In this document: piece by piece, positions 1-6,010 of the stretch | How the letters are laid out: the number at the start of each line of letters is the position of its first letter | Numbering within the stretch: the stretch's first letter is position 1 | Origin: an uncultured Erysipelotrichaceae bacterium | GTDB taxonomy: Bacteria > Bacillota_I > Bacilli_A > RFN20 > CAG-288 | Direction of reading: 5' to 3' | Assembly (NCBI GenBank): GCA_902771745.1 | Contig: CACXYG010000034.1 | Coordinates: 1 to 10,127 of the forward strand | DNA length: 10,127 bases | Made by a program: the position numbers and the translations under genes | Notes under the pieces: model-generated | Database searches by the model: none | Seen by the model: only the letters and a program-made list of their open reading frames with translations | Told to the model about the DNA's origin: nothing

Positions 1-134
1 GGCTTTGACACCAAAAATGGTGCGATATCGAACATTCTATTCAAAGAAAGCGCGATGATTTCGAAATTTTTCATCACCACACTGCAAAAGAAGATTTATT
101 GCAAATTAATAAAAATCTTATACGAAAACGTTAA
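1..134 (+). pseudogene. Possible 3' end of an unidentified gene, frame uncertain
   Basis: The last about 40 codons before the TAA at 132-134 (frame beginning at position 3) read like real protein, with a hydrophilic, charged tail ending in NKNLIRKR. The same frame has a TGA at 6-8, however. Other frames carry plausible peptide before that, so the coding frame may have shifted near 45-60, where there are short A-runs. The product cannot be identified. It sits upstream of a lipoprotein and a permease-like gene on the same strand and could belong with them. It may equally be chance open frame; this is a weak call. Confidence 0.25.
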
Positions 135-188
135 TCTGCCTTGTTTTACCATGTTTTTGATGGTAAAATTTTTCCGGAAGAATATGGA

Positions 189-715
189 ATGAAGTGTTTC
201 TCTGTATTTGTGATTTGTATGTTATTGCATGCTTGCAATTACCAACCTATTGATGATTTTGGTCGGTCTTCGAGGAAAAGAACATTTGAAGAAACTGATA
301 TTCCTGTTATCCAGAGAGATATTTATTTGGAAAATGAAATGGCCAAACGAAGTATCTATAGGATTTCGCAAGGTTTTTAGATTATGTGGAAGCCTAAATC
401 TCAAAATATTTAGAAATAAATATATCCCGCCCTACTTACCAAAGGGCATAACTAGTTATCGCTATTCATCTAATCAACGTCGAGTTAATTGTTTTTTTGT
501 TCATACCTAGATACAAATATGATTGCAAAATGTGGTACAGTTCTGGAGATCAAACAATTAGAATTTATGACGAAAAACTAACTTTATTAAAGAGTGTGCA
601 AGGCAAGATGACATTTACATTTGACGCAAATAAACTATACTTAATCTACGTTAGATTTCCAATAAATGATAATAATGTTTTGCAATTGGCATCGTTGACA
701 ATTAATACTTTGTGA
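189..715 (+). pseudogene. Small lipoprotein gene broken by two T-run frameshifts
   Basis: The ATG at 189 follows a GGAAG ribosome binding site (176-180). It opens a clear lipoprotein signal: a hydrophobic core and then the lipobox LLHAC, with the lipidated Cys at residue 16. The frame ends at TAG 378-380 after 63 residues. Removing one T from the T-run at 374-378 moves into a frame that stays open to TAG at about 508. Removing one T from the 7-T run at 491-497 moves into a third frame that is open to TGA 713-715. The joined product would be about 175 residues, with a C-terminal half rich in Tyr and beta-strand-like segments. The stop overlaps the ribosome binding site of the next gene, so the two look like an operon. 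Function is unknown. Both breaks are single extra T's in homopolymers, so base-calling error, slippage or true decay are all possible. Confidence 0.6.
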
Positions 716-720
716 GGTGG
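714..720 (+). promoter_or_regulatory. Ribosome binding site GAGGTGG deciding the permease-like start
   Basis: GAGGTGG lies immediately upstream of the ATG at 724 and overlaps the TGA stop of the preceding reading frame. It argues for ATG 724 as the start rather than the GTG at 712, which has no site of its own. Spacing is short (3-4 nt from the end of the motif). Confidence 0.6.
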
Positions 721-723
721 ATT

Positions 724-1884
724 ATGAAACATATGTTTTATCGGGCGATGATTGTTGTTCTTACCTTTGTATCTTCATTTTTGTTGGCTCATCTTTATGA
801 TGTAAATTATATCAAGTCAGAATTGGTGGATGCGAAAGTCAATTATCTTTACGACAATGATTATGATTATGTCGAGACAGCCAATATCCTTGGATATCGT
901 TATTTATTTGAACCTGATCCTCTTCGACAGGAAGGTCATGAAAGAGACATTGAAGATAAGCGATATTTCTTCTATCAGGACTATCAACTGAAAGTTCATC
1001 ACGAAAGTTCAATGTTACGATGGAGAACCATATTCCCATATCATACCTTCGATTTGCCATCAGAGACCACTTTTATCAGAGGAAATGAACCAGCGCGAAA
1101 TGGTGATGAAATTGCCTTAGGTTATGATTTATGCGTGTTTATGCGTGAAAACGGAGGCTTGATGGACTTAAACCTTTCTTCGATTGAAGATATTGTCGGT
1201 CGCCAGTTGAAGATGTTACGTGTTGTGGTTCACGACGATGATTATAAGATACTGGAATACACAGTAACAGTCAGCGGTATCTATAAAGTGGAAGGTAAGG
1301 CTGCTCCGATTACTAAAGATGAGTTTCATGTTGCAGATTATAGCCTAACCACCAGTCGGTATTGGTATTCTTCAGTTGAGCAAAGAACCAATCTTTTTAA
1401 TGAATCTTTCTGCTATCCATGGTATTGTGTCAATCCCGTTATCGTCAGCTATAAAAAACCTGATAGAAAGTCAGAATTAAAAAAGGAAATGGCTGATGAT
1501 GTCATCTTACATAGTGCCATTGAAAATCTCTATTATCCACCGATGGGGCAACAGTCAAAGCGTTATTCTAGTGTCCCAAGAATGGTTTATCAGGTTATCT
1601 ACCTGGTTACTTCCCTATTAACAGTTGTTCTTCTGACCGCATTTGTCTTTGGTCTATTGTATCAAGAAAAAACTTATGAGATTGTTGATGTTTCGTTCTT
1701 GAAAAAAGAGTGGTTGATTTTTGCTCTTGGCGTCATCGCTATGGTACTTACACCATGTCTGATGCGATTATATATGCCTTGGTTATCCCTTGTTGTACCT
1801 ATAGTGTTTGGCCTGCTGTTGTTGATAGGCATTTATAGTTTATCGATTGCTATTCACTCCATTATCATCAAATCAAGAAGTTAG
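724..1884 (+). CDS. FtsX/MacB-like ABC permease-type membrane protein
   Basis: A 386-residue protein read from ATG 724. There is one N-terminal membrane helix (about residues 4-22), a large extracytoplasmic domain (about 25-285), and three C-terminal helices (about 289-313, 331-349 and 353-379). This one-plus-three topology is that of FtsX/MacB-type permeases. The domain also has the MacB-like pattern: RGNEPARNGDEIAL at about 119-132 matches the usual 'P.. .dEI.l' strand, followed by VGRQLKML and a TVSGIYK strand. MacB-type proteins do not pump through the membrane; they transmit ATPase motion to the extracytoplasmic domain, and many act in peptide resistance or lipoprotein handling. No ATPase gene is visible in this window; one could lie upstream of position 1. 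The upstream lipoprotein gene overlaps its translation start, suggesting an operon. The family call is from topology and short motifs, so it is moderate. Confidence 0.55.
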   Translation: MKHMFYRAMIVVLTFVSSFLLAHLYDVNYIKSELVDAKVNYLYDNDYDYVETANILGYRYLFEPDPLRQEGHERDIEDKRYFFYQDYQLKVHHESSMLRWRTIFPYHTFDLPSETTFIRGNEPARNGDEIALGYDLCVFMRENGGLMDLNLSSIEDIVGRQLKMLRVVVHDDDYKILEYTVTVSGIYKVEGKAAPITKDEFHVADYSLTTSRYWYSSVEQRTNLFNESFCYPWYCVNPVIVSYKKPDRKSELKKEMADDVILHSAIENLYYPPMGQQSKRYSSVPRMVYQVIYLVTSLLTVVLLTAFVFGLLYQEKTYEIVDVSFLKKEWLIFALGVIAMVLTPCLMRLYMPWLSLVVPIVFGLLLLIGIYSLSIAIHSIIIKSRS

Positions 1885-1894
1885 AAAGTAAAAT

Positions 1895-1920
1895 ATCCCA
1901 ACCGGATCTCCGGTTGGGAT
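1895..1920. terminator. Bidirectional terminator between convergent genes
   Basis: A perfect 12-bp stem, ATCCCAACCGGA / TCCGGTTGGGAT, has a TC centre. It sits between the stop of the permease-like gene (1884) and the stop of the malic enzyme (1950). T-rich sequence follows on both strands (TGTTTAGTT on plus, ATATTTTACTTT on minus), so it can serve both transcripts. Confidence 0.85.
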
Positions 1921-1949
1921 TGTTTAGTTCTAATGGAAAATAGATGATT

Positions 1950-3134
1950 TTAAATCTGTGCCACACCTGTCTCAACTGCAGCTTTGGCAACTGCTTTAGA
2001 GACCGCCTCAACCACTCTCTTATCAAATGGTGAAGGAACGATGTAGTCAGGAGTAAGCTCCTCTTCTTTGATGACATTGGCAATTGCATGAGCAGCAGCT
2101 AATTTCATCTCTTCGTTGATCTTTTTGGATCTGACGGATAAAGCACCTTTAAAGATGCCTGGGAAAGCTAAAACGTTGTTAATCTGATTTGGGAAATCAG
2201 AACGACCGGAACCGACGATATAGGCACCAGCTTCTTTGGCATCTGGATAAGAGATTTCCGGAACGGGATTGGCCATGGCAAAGACGATGGCATCCTTGTT
2301 CATGGAAGCGACCATTTCCTTGCTGACAAGGTTAGGAGCAGAAACACCAATGAAGGCATCTGCACCTTTTAATAAAGAAGCGAGTGTATTGTCATGATTC
2401 TTTGGAGAATCGAAGACACCATCATCTAATAATTCCTGAATGAGGAAATCATAAGTGACATATTTTTCTTTATCGACAACACCCTGAATGTTATAGGCGT
2501 TGATGGTGCCAACACCAATCTTTTTAAGCATTCTGGCAACCATCGAACCAGCAGCGCCAGTACCAGAGAGGACAACTCTCATATCCTTGAGATTTCTCTT
2601 GGTGAGTCTAGCGATATTCAAGAAGGCAGCCGCAACGATGATAGAAGTGCCGTGCTGATCATCGTGAAAGACAGGAATATTCATCTCTTCGTTGAGTCTT
2701 CTTTCGATGGTGACACATCTTGGAGCAGAGATGTCTTCCAAATTGATCGCACCAAGGGTTGGTTCAAGATATTTGCAGGTCTTGATAATTTCTTCGACAT
2801 CCTGAGTCTTTAAACATAATGGGAAAGAATCAACACCAGCTAATTCTTTTAACAGGATAGATTTGCCTTCCATAACAGGGATGGCTGCATCTGGACCGAT
2901 ATTGCCAAGACCTAAGACAGCAGAGCCGTCGGTGATGACCGCAACCATGTTCTGTTTGGCTGTATAGACATAACTCAAAGAAGGATCTTTTTCGATTTCT
3001 TTACAGGCATAGGCAACACCTGGCGTATAGGCAAGGGCAAGGTCATGCTGGTTTTCAATTCTGACCTTGGAACGCATCTCTAATTTACCGCCTTTTTCTT
3101 TGTGTAAGGCGAGTGCTTCTTCTTTTAAATCCAT
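1950..3134 (-). CDS. Malic enzyme, NAD(P)-dependent, short bacterial type
   Basis: A 394-residue oxaloacetate-decarboxylating malate dehydrogenase (malate to pyruvate + CO2 with reduction of NAD or NADP), cytosolic. Visible motifs in order: YTPGVA (36-41) with the catalytic Tyr36; TDGSAVLGLGNIGP (68-81); MEGK with the catalytic Lys91; NLEDI (131-135), with Glu132 and Asp133 as metal ligands; PVFHDDQHGTSI (154-165), with Asp158 as third metal ligand; SGTGAAG (190-196), the dinucleotide-binding glycine loop; and ANPVPEI (288-294). The length is that of the short form without the phosphotransacetylase-like C-terminal domain found in MaeB. AAGGGAGA at 3145-3152 is the ribosome binding site. The start lies 8 bp after the fumarase beta stop, making it the third gene of that operon. 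Cofactor preference cannot be decided with confidence from the sequence. Confidence 0.93.
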   Translation of the reverse strand: MDLKEEALALHKEKGGKLEMRSKVRIENQHDLALAYTPGVAYACKEIEKDPSLSYVYTAKQNMVAVITDGSAVLGLGNIGPDAAIPVMEGKSILLKELAGVDSFPLCLKTQDVEEIIKTCKYLEPTLGAINLEDISAPRCVTIERRLNEEMNIPVFHDDQHGTSIIVAAAFLNIARLTKRNLKDMRVVLSGTGAAGSMVARMLKKIGVGTINAYNIQGVVDKEKYVTYDFLIQELLDDGVFDSPKNHDNTLASLLKGADAFIGVSAPNLVSKEMVASMNKDAIVFAMANPVPEISYPDAKEAGAYIVGSGRSDFPNQINNVLAFPGIFKGALSVRSKKINEEMKLAAAHAIANVIKEEELTPDYIVPSPFDKRVVEAVSKAVAKAAVETGVAQI

Positions 3135-3142
3135 AATGATGT

Positions 3143-3667
3143 TTATCTCCCTTTAAATAAGTTGTTTTTATGATAATCAATTGCAACAATCATCTTAAAG
3201 CCTTTGACATATAATCTTTTGATAGATTCTGGTCCTAAATCGAGGAAGGCGATTTCTTTCGCTTCTTGTACCGCTTTGGATAACAGGGCACCACAACCAC
3301 CCGTGGTGACAAAATATAACAGGTGATTTTCGATATATTTCTCAGTGCATTCTTCACTTCTTGGACCTTTACCGATTGTACCAACAACACCAAGATCCTT
3401 CATCATATCGGCATAAGGATCCATTCTAGAAGAAGTAGTGGGACCAATAGAACCGATGACATGACCGGGTTTGGTTGGGGTTGGACCCGCATAATAGATG
3501 AAAGAATCTTTGAAGTCGACAGGAAGTTCTTTACCCTGTTCAAGATATTCTTTGATTCTTTTATGAGCGGCATCTCTGGCGGTGTAGATGACACCTTCAA
3601 ATTCCACGATATCGCCTGCTTTTAACTGCGAGAGTTTATCTTTCTCTTGTGGATATTTCAAGATCAT
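3143..3667 (-). CDS. Class I fumarate hydratase, beta subunit (C-terminal Fe-S hydro-lyase domain)
   Basis: A 174-residue subunit corresponding to the C-terminal swivelling domain of class I fumarases and to the beta subunit of L-tartrate dehydratase. With the alpha subunit it catalyses reversible hydration of fumarate to L-malate. Family motifs are clear: TARDAAHKR (29-37), YAGPTP (59-64), GSIGPTTSSRMD (72-83), GTIGKG (96-101) and TTGGCGALL (121-129). The ATG overlaps the alpha-subunit TGA by four bases (ATGA at 3664-3667). It nevertheless has its own strong AAGGAGG ribosome binding site at 3675-3681, 7 nt before the ATG, so translation is both coupled and independently initiated. TtdB is the main alternative, but the downstream malic enzyme favours fumarate as substrate. 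Confidence 0.9.
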   Translation of the reverse strand: MILKYPQEKDKLSQLKAGDIVEFEGVIYTARDAAHKRIKEYLEQGKELPVDFKDSFIYYAGPTPTKPGHVIGSIGPTTSSRMDPYADMMKDLGVVGTIGKGPRSEECTEKYIENHLLYFVTTGGCGALLSKAVQEAKEIAFLDLGPESIKRLYVKGFKMIVAIDYHKNNLFKGR

Positions 3668-4500
3668 AAGGTAACCTCCTTATGGCGACAGGCATGACAT
3701 TGTAAATTGACCGCAACAGGAAGAGAAGCGATATGGCAGGCATAGAGATTCACTTTGACCTTTAAGGCGGTGGTCTTTCCACCAAGACCCATTGGACCAA
3801 CATCAGAACTGTTGATGAGTTCTAATAGTTCATTTTCTAGTTTTCTAGCTTCTGGATCACTTGCTTCATCATCAATATCACGGATTAAGGCTTCTTTGGC
3901 TAGTTTAGCGCAGATTTCCATATCTCCGCCGATACCAACACCGACCACAAGGGGTGGACAGGCTCTTCCGCCGGCATCTTTAACGACCTTTAAGACAAAG
4001 TCTTTGATACCGTTGATGCCTTGAGCAGGAGTCAGCATTTTAACCTGGGACATATTTTCACTGCCAGCCCCTTTCGGGCAGAATGTGATCTTGAGTTTAT
4101 CCGACAAAGTCTGCTTGATATGAACGATGGCAGGTGTGTTGCTCTTTGTGTTGATTCTCGTTAATGGATTACCGACGACGGATTTACGAAGATAACCTTC
4201 GGTATAGCCTTTGGCAACACCTTTGTTGATGGCTTCTTGTAAATCACAATCTAAGAAGACCTGGTTACCTAACTCCACAAAAAAGACTGCAATACCAGTA
4301 TCCTGACACATCGGGATATTTTCACTTGCAGCGAGCTCATCATTTTCAATGATTTGAGCGATGATATCTTTGGCTAAACCTTGTTCGTTTTCTTTGGCTT
4401 TCTTGAGACACGAAAGGACACTGTTATCAAGATAAGTACAGGCGTCGATACATAAACGGCTGACGGCGTTGATGATATCTTCCTCATGAATGGTTTTCAT
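3664..4500 (-). CDS. Class I fumarate hydratase, alpha subunit (4Fe-4S)
   Basis: A 278-residue N-terminal-domain subunit of a two-subunit class I (oxygen-sensitive, 4Fe-4S) fumarase. The three expected cluster cysteines are present: Cys65 in PMCQDTG, Cys181 in RACPP, and Cys268 in LQCHACRH. Their spacing (116 and 87 residues) is very close to that of characterised TtdA/fumarase alpha subunits. Other family signatures are PKGAGSENMS (142-151), GVGIGGDME (187-195) and GPMGLGGKT (235-243). GGAGG at 4511-4515 is placed about 10 nt before the ATG. It is the first gene of the fumarase-malic enzyme operon. Fe-S fumarases of this class suit anaerobes because the solvent-exposed iron is lost in oxygen. 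The sequence alone does not exclude L-tartrate dehydratase; the operon context argues against it. Confidence 0.9.
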   Translation of the reverse strand: MKTIHEEDIINAVSRLCIDACTYLDNSVLSCLKKAKENEQGLAKDIIAQIIENDELAASENIPMCQDTGIAVFFVELGNQVFLDCDLQEAINKGVAKGYTEGYLRKSVVGNPLTRINTKSNTPAIVHIKQTLSDKLKITFCPKGAGSENMSQVKMLTPAQGINGIKDFVLKVVKDAGGRACPPLVVGVGIGGDMEICAKLAKEALIRDIDDEASDPEARKLENELLELINSSDVGPMGLGGKTTALKVKVNLYACHIASLPVAVNLQCHACRHKEVTL

Positions 4501-4566
4501 GTCTGTTAGTCCTCCAGTTTAGTGGCTGATAAGCAAACGAACGATATGGTTGAAAACAATGTAGAT

Positions 4567-4572
4567 ATTATA
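4567..4572 (-). promoter_or_regulatory. Candidate -10 box of the fumarase-malic enzyme operon
   Basis: Perfect TATAAT on the minus strand, about 65 bp upstream of the fumarase alpha start. The -35 region at 16-17 bp spacing (TTTCAA or GTTTCA, about 4589-4595) is weak, so the promoter may need an activator. No obvious operator is seen apart from an 8-bp CCCTAGGG palindrome just upstream. Confidence 0.5.
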
Positions 4573-4640
4573 ACCTTTTCTTTGAGTTTTGAAACCCTAG
4601 GGAGTGATGTTTGTGCTTACAAAGGAGAAATTGCAAAAAA

Positions 4641-4756
4641 AGTAAAAAAAAGGATGACCACAATTGGTCACCTCATAAGATAGATACGTACGTTTATCTA
4701 TCCTTATATAACAGTGTGTTCTATCTTGAACATCACGGAATAAACACAATGGTGGA
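4641..4756. repeat. Direct repeat copy 1: tRNA-Ala 3' tip plus trailer, without the tRNA
   Basis: A 116-bp segment matching 5754-5869 with a single mismatch (A at 4660, C at 5773). Read on the minus strand it starts with TCCACCA, the last seven bases of the tRNA-Ala including CCA. It continues through the whole tRNA trailer and ends with the terminator T-run. The tRNA body is absent here: similarity stops abruptly at 4757. It lies between the fumarase operon promoter and a broken subtilase-like fragment. Confidence 0.95.
4644..4672 (-). terminator. Rho-independent terminator in repeat copy 1
   Basis: On the minus strand GGTGACCA, loop ATTG, then TGGTCATCC (one bulged T) is followed by eight T's. 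Any transcript leaving the islet towards the fumarase operon would stop here, insulating that operon's promoter. Confidence 0.75.
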
Positions 4757-5021
4757 CCAAGCTAGTGGTGTGGTCGAACTATGGAAGGGAATCGATACAT
4801 GCAGTTCCCTTTCTCTATAGTTGAAGACAATATCGATGATTCCGTCATCATTAAGAATGACCGAGTTAATCATCATGATCGATGAAATCATACCCATATT
4901 CGATTGTTTGATTTTCAAACATGGATTCGAATCTTGGATTAAATTCAGAATCTAAGACCCCCACCTTGATTTTCTCTTTCTTCTCTTTCGTGAGCAAAAC
5001 AGAAGAATAGGTTCTTTCTAG
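4757..5021 (-). pseudogene. Subtilase-like (S8 peptidase) gene remnant
   Basis: On the minus strand a 51-codon open stretch (5021 down to 4869, ended by TAA at 4866-4868) contains KIKVGVLDSEFNPRFE and then EYGYDFIDHDD. This resembles the start of the S8 catalytic domain, where a hydrophobic strand ends in the catalytic Asp ('VgVlDs') and is followed by 'G.DF..nD'. The expected HGT histidine motif and GTS serine motif do not follow. A different frame continues from about 4865 with a plausible strand-rich peptide (NDDGIIDIVFNYRE) and runs into the repeat. There is no full-length frame, no good start and stops on both sides, so this is a decayed fragment. The family assignment rests on one short motif region and could be wrong. 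Confidence 0.4.
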
Positions 5022-5098
5022 TTACCAAATCTCTCGTGTTCCTTGAGAACACGAAGAAAGAAGCAGAGTTGAAAGCAGGAATAACGAAAAGAAAGTCC

Positions 5099-5599
5099 TT
5101 ATATCATATACGCCAAAAGAATGCCTAAAAATGCTCCGATACCAAGTCCTGAAAGAACAAAGGAACCGATGAAAATCCATTGTATATAGGAAGCTCTAGT
5201 GGTTCCGGGAGTCTTTTTCGTTTCCTTCTCGTATCCGCTGAATTCTTTTGGGAAATATTTAATGAAAAATGGTTTTCTTACTTTCATCCAATATATAACG
5301 CCGATAACTAAACCTGCCAACATGCCAATAATCAAAGATAACATCCACACTGAAGAGGAGTCATTCAGATAGCTTCCCACGGCACAAGAGGAAATCAAAA
5401 GGGCTATACCGGCAAGAGCAAGAAAAAGTGATATCAAGAATATAACCCCAGGAACCCCAAACGTTTTTTGAAAATCTTCTTCTTTTTTCTCCACCACCTT
5501 ATAAGAATGTAGGCTGTGGAACTCAGAGATGGAAAACGGAATAATCATCACAAAGCCCAAAAATAAAAAAACAAGGGCAAGAATTTCTAAAACACCCAT
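5099..5599 (-). CDS. Four-helix membrane protein of unknown function
   Basis: A 166-residue protein with four predicted membrane helices (about residues 2-24, 49-75, 82-107 and 137-165). A charged loop lies between helices 1 and 2 (KVVEKKEEDF), and a basic, aromatic loop between helices 3 and 4 (RKPFFIKYFPKEF). No catalytic or binding motif is recognisable and no family is claimed. The start at 5599 is supported by a GAGGTAA ribosome binding site at 5605-5611. The gene is intact, although it sits in the islet between the two tRNA-trailer repeats beside a broken gene. It lies downstream of the tRNA-Ala terminator on the same strand, so it probably has its own promoter or depends on readthrough. 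Immunity, stress-membrane or transporter-accessory roles are all possible and none is supported directly. Confidence 0.75.
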   Translation of the reverse strand: MGVLEILALVFLFLGFVMIIPFSISEFHSLHSYKVVEKKEEDFQKTFGVPGVIFLISLFLALAGIALLISSCAVGSYLNDSSSVWMLSLIIGMLAGLVIGVIYWMKVRKPFFIKYFPKEFSGYEKETKKTPGTTRASYIQWIFIGSFVLSGLGIGAFLGILLAYMI

Positions 5600-5609
5600 T
5601 TATGTTACC

Positions 5610-5708
5610 TCAATAAACAGAATAATTGTGGAGGTTGTAATTACTCCACCACAGTTCGATTTCGACATCCTTATCGTCATCAAGCATTCTCTTTTCAAAT
5701 AGATACAC
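5610..5708 (-). CDS. Possible tiny ORF or gene fragment upstream of the 4-TM protein
   Basis: A perfect AGGAGGTG (5706-5713, minus strand) precedes two overlapping roughly 32-codon frames. One, from GTG 5708 or ATG 5687, ends EIELWWSNYNLHNYSVY at TGA 5610-5612 and looks like genuine protein, but the AGGAGGTG overlaps its GTG. The other starts at TTG 5698 with ideal spacing to AGGAGGTG. It ends at TAA 5600-5602, directly abutting the ATG of the 4-TM gene. Either could be a translated leader coupled to the 4-TM gene, or the first could be the tail of a lost gene. The sequence does not settle which is real. Confidence 0.3.
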   Translation of the reverse strand: MYLFEKRMLDDDKDVEIELWWSNYNLHNYSVY

Positions 5709-5753
5709 CTCCTCATTTAAGACGCTTCGAGGAAGCCAAAACTTGAGAAAAAT

Positions 5754-5869
5754 AGTAAAAAAAAGGATGACCCCAATTGGTCACCTCATAAGATAGATAC
5801 GTACGTTTATCTATCCTTATATAACAGTGTGTTCTATCTTGAACATCACGGAATAAACACAATGGTGGA
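5754..5869. repeat. Direct repeat copy 2: trailer attached to the intact tRNA-Ala
   Basis: The partner of 4641-4756 (115 of 116 identical, offset 1113 bp). Here the segment is continuous with the tRNA-Ala gene, sharing its last seven bases. Both copies contain a second hairpin besides the terminator: GATAGATA / TATCTATC around a CGTACGTT loop (4679-4702 and 5792-5815). They also share a TGTTC/GAACA inverted repeat. Confidence 0.95.
5757..5785 (-). terminator. Rho-independent terminator of tRNA-Ala
   Basis: On the minus strand GGTGACC pairs with GGTCATCC (one bulged T), followed by eight T's. It lies about 80 nt beyond the CCA end of the tRNA, so the primary transcript has a long structured trailer. 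The only difference from copy 1 is at the loop-closing position, so the stem is kept in both. Confidence 0.8.
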
Positions 5870-5938
5870 GCTGAAGGGGATCGAACCCTCGACCTCCTCC
5901 ATGCCATGGAGGCGCTCTCCCAATTGAGCTACAGCCCC
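5863..5938 (-). tRNA. tRNA-Ala (anticodon GGC)
   Basis: A complete 76-nt cloverleaf on the minus strand. The acceptor is GGGGCTG / CAGCTCC, including the G3-U70 pair that identifies alanine tRNAs. The D arm is GCTC/GAGC. The anticodon stem CCTCC/GGAGG carries loop ATGGCAT, with anticodon GGC at 5903-5905. The T arm GAGGG/CCCTT holds loop TTCGATC. Discriminator A and an encoded CCA follow. Its own promoter lies just upstream. The last seven bases are duplicated in the repeat at 4750-4756. Confidence 0.97.
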
Positions 5939-5973
5939 ATTGTTTCGCCCGAAAAGTCTTTCAAGCGAAGTTA

Positions 5974-6002
5974 ATTATATGCTAATCGATTGAAATAGTC
6001 AA
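5974..6002 (-). promoter_or_regulatory. Near-consensus promoter of tRNA-Ala
   Basis: On the minus strand -35 TTGACT (5997-6002), a 17-bp spacer and -10 TATAAT (5974-5979). The predicted start is about 30 nt before the tRNA 5' end. The -35 box begins 8 bp after the uridine kinase stop codon; no terminator separates them, so some readthrough from that gene is possible. Confidence 0.85.
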
Positions 6003-6010
6003 CCACTAAT

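Noticed and set aside
3323..3625. Plus-strand ORFs opposite the fumarase, uridine kinase and kinase genes
   Set aside because: They are antisense shadows of well-identified genes, with no ribosome binding site or family motifs.
3143..4500. L-tartrate dehydratase instead of fumarase
   Set aside because: The families are closely alike and cannot be fully separated by eye, but the downstream malic enzyme in the same operon fits malate as product much better than oxaloacetate.
4757..4800. Degraded tRNA body attached to repeat copy 1
   Set aside because: A TTCGA is present upstream of TCCACCA on the minus strand, but no T-arm or acceptor pairing can be formed, so no tRNA remnant is supported.
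4611..4820. Plus-strand 69-codon ORF
   Set aside because: It runs through the duplicated tRNA trailer and terminator, has no ribosome binding site and no protein-like composition.
5034..5054. 8-bp hairpin TCGTGTTC/GAACACGA as a terminator
   Set aside because: It is a real inverted repeat, but no T-run follows on either strand. It could end the 4-TM transcript only weakly, so it was not annotated.
5713..5907. Minus-strand 64-codon ORF across tRNA-Ala
   Set aside because: It reads through the tRNA and its terminator; a chance frame.
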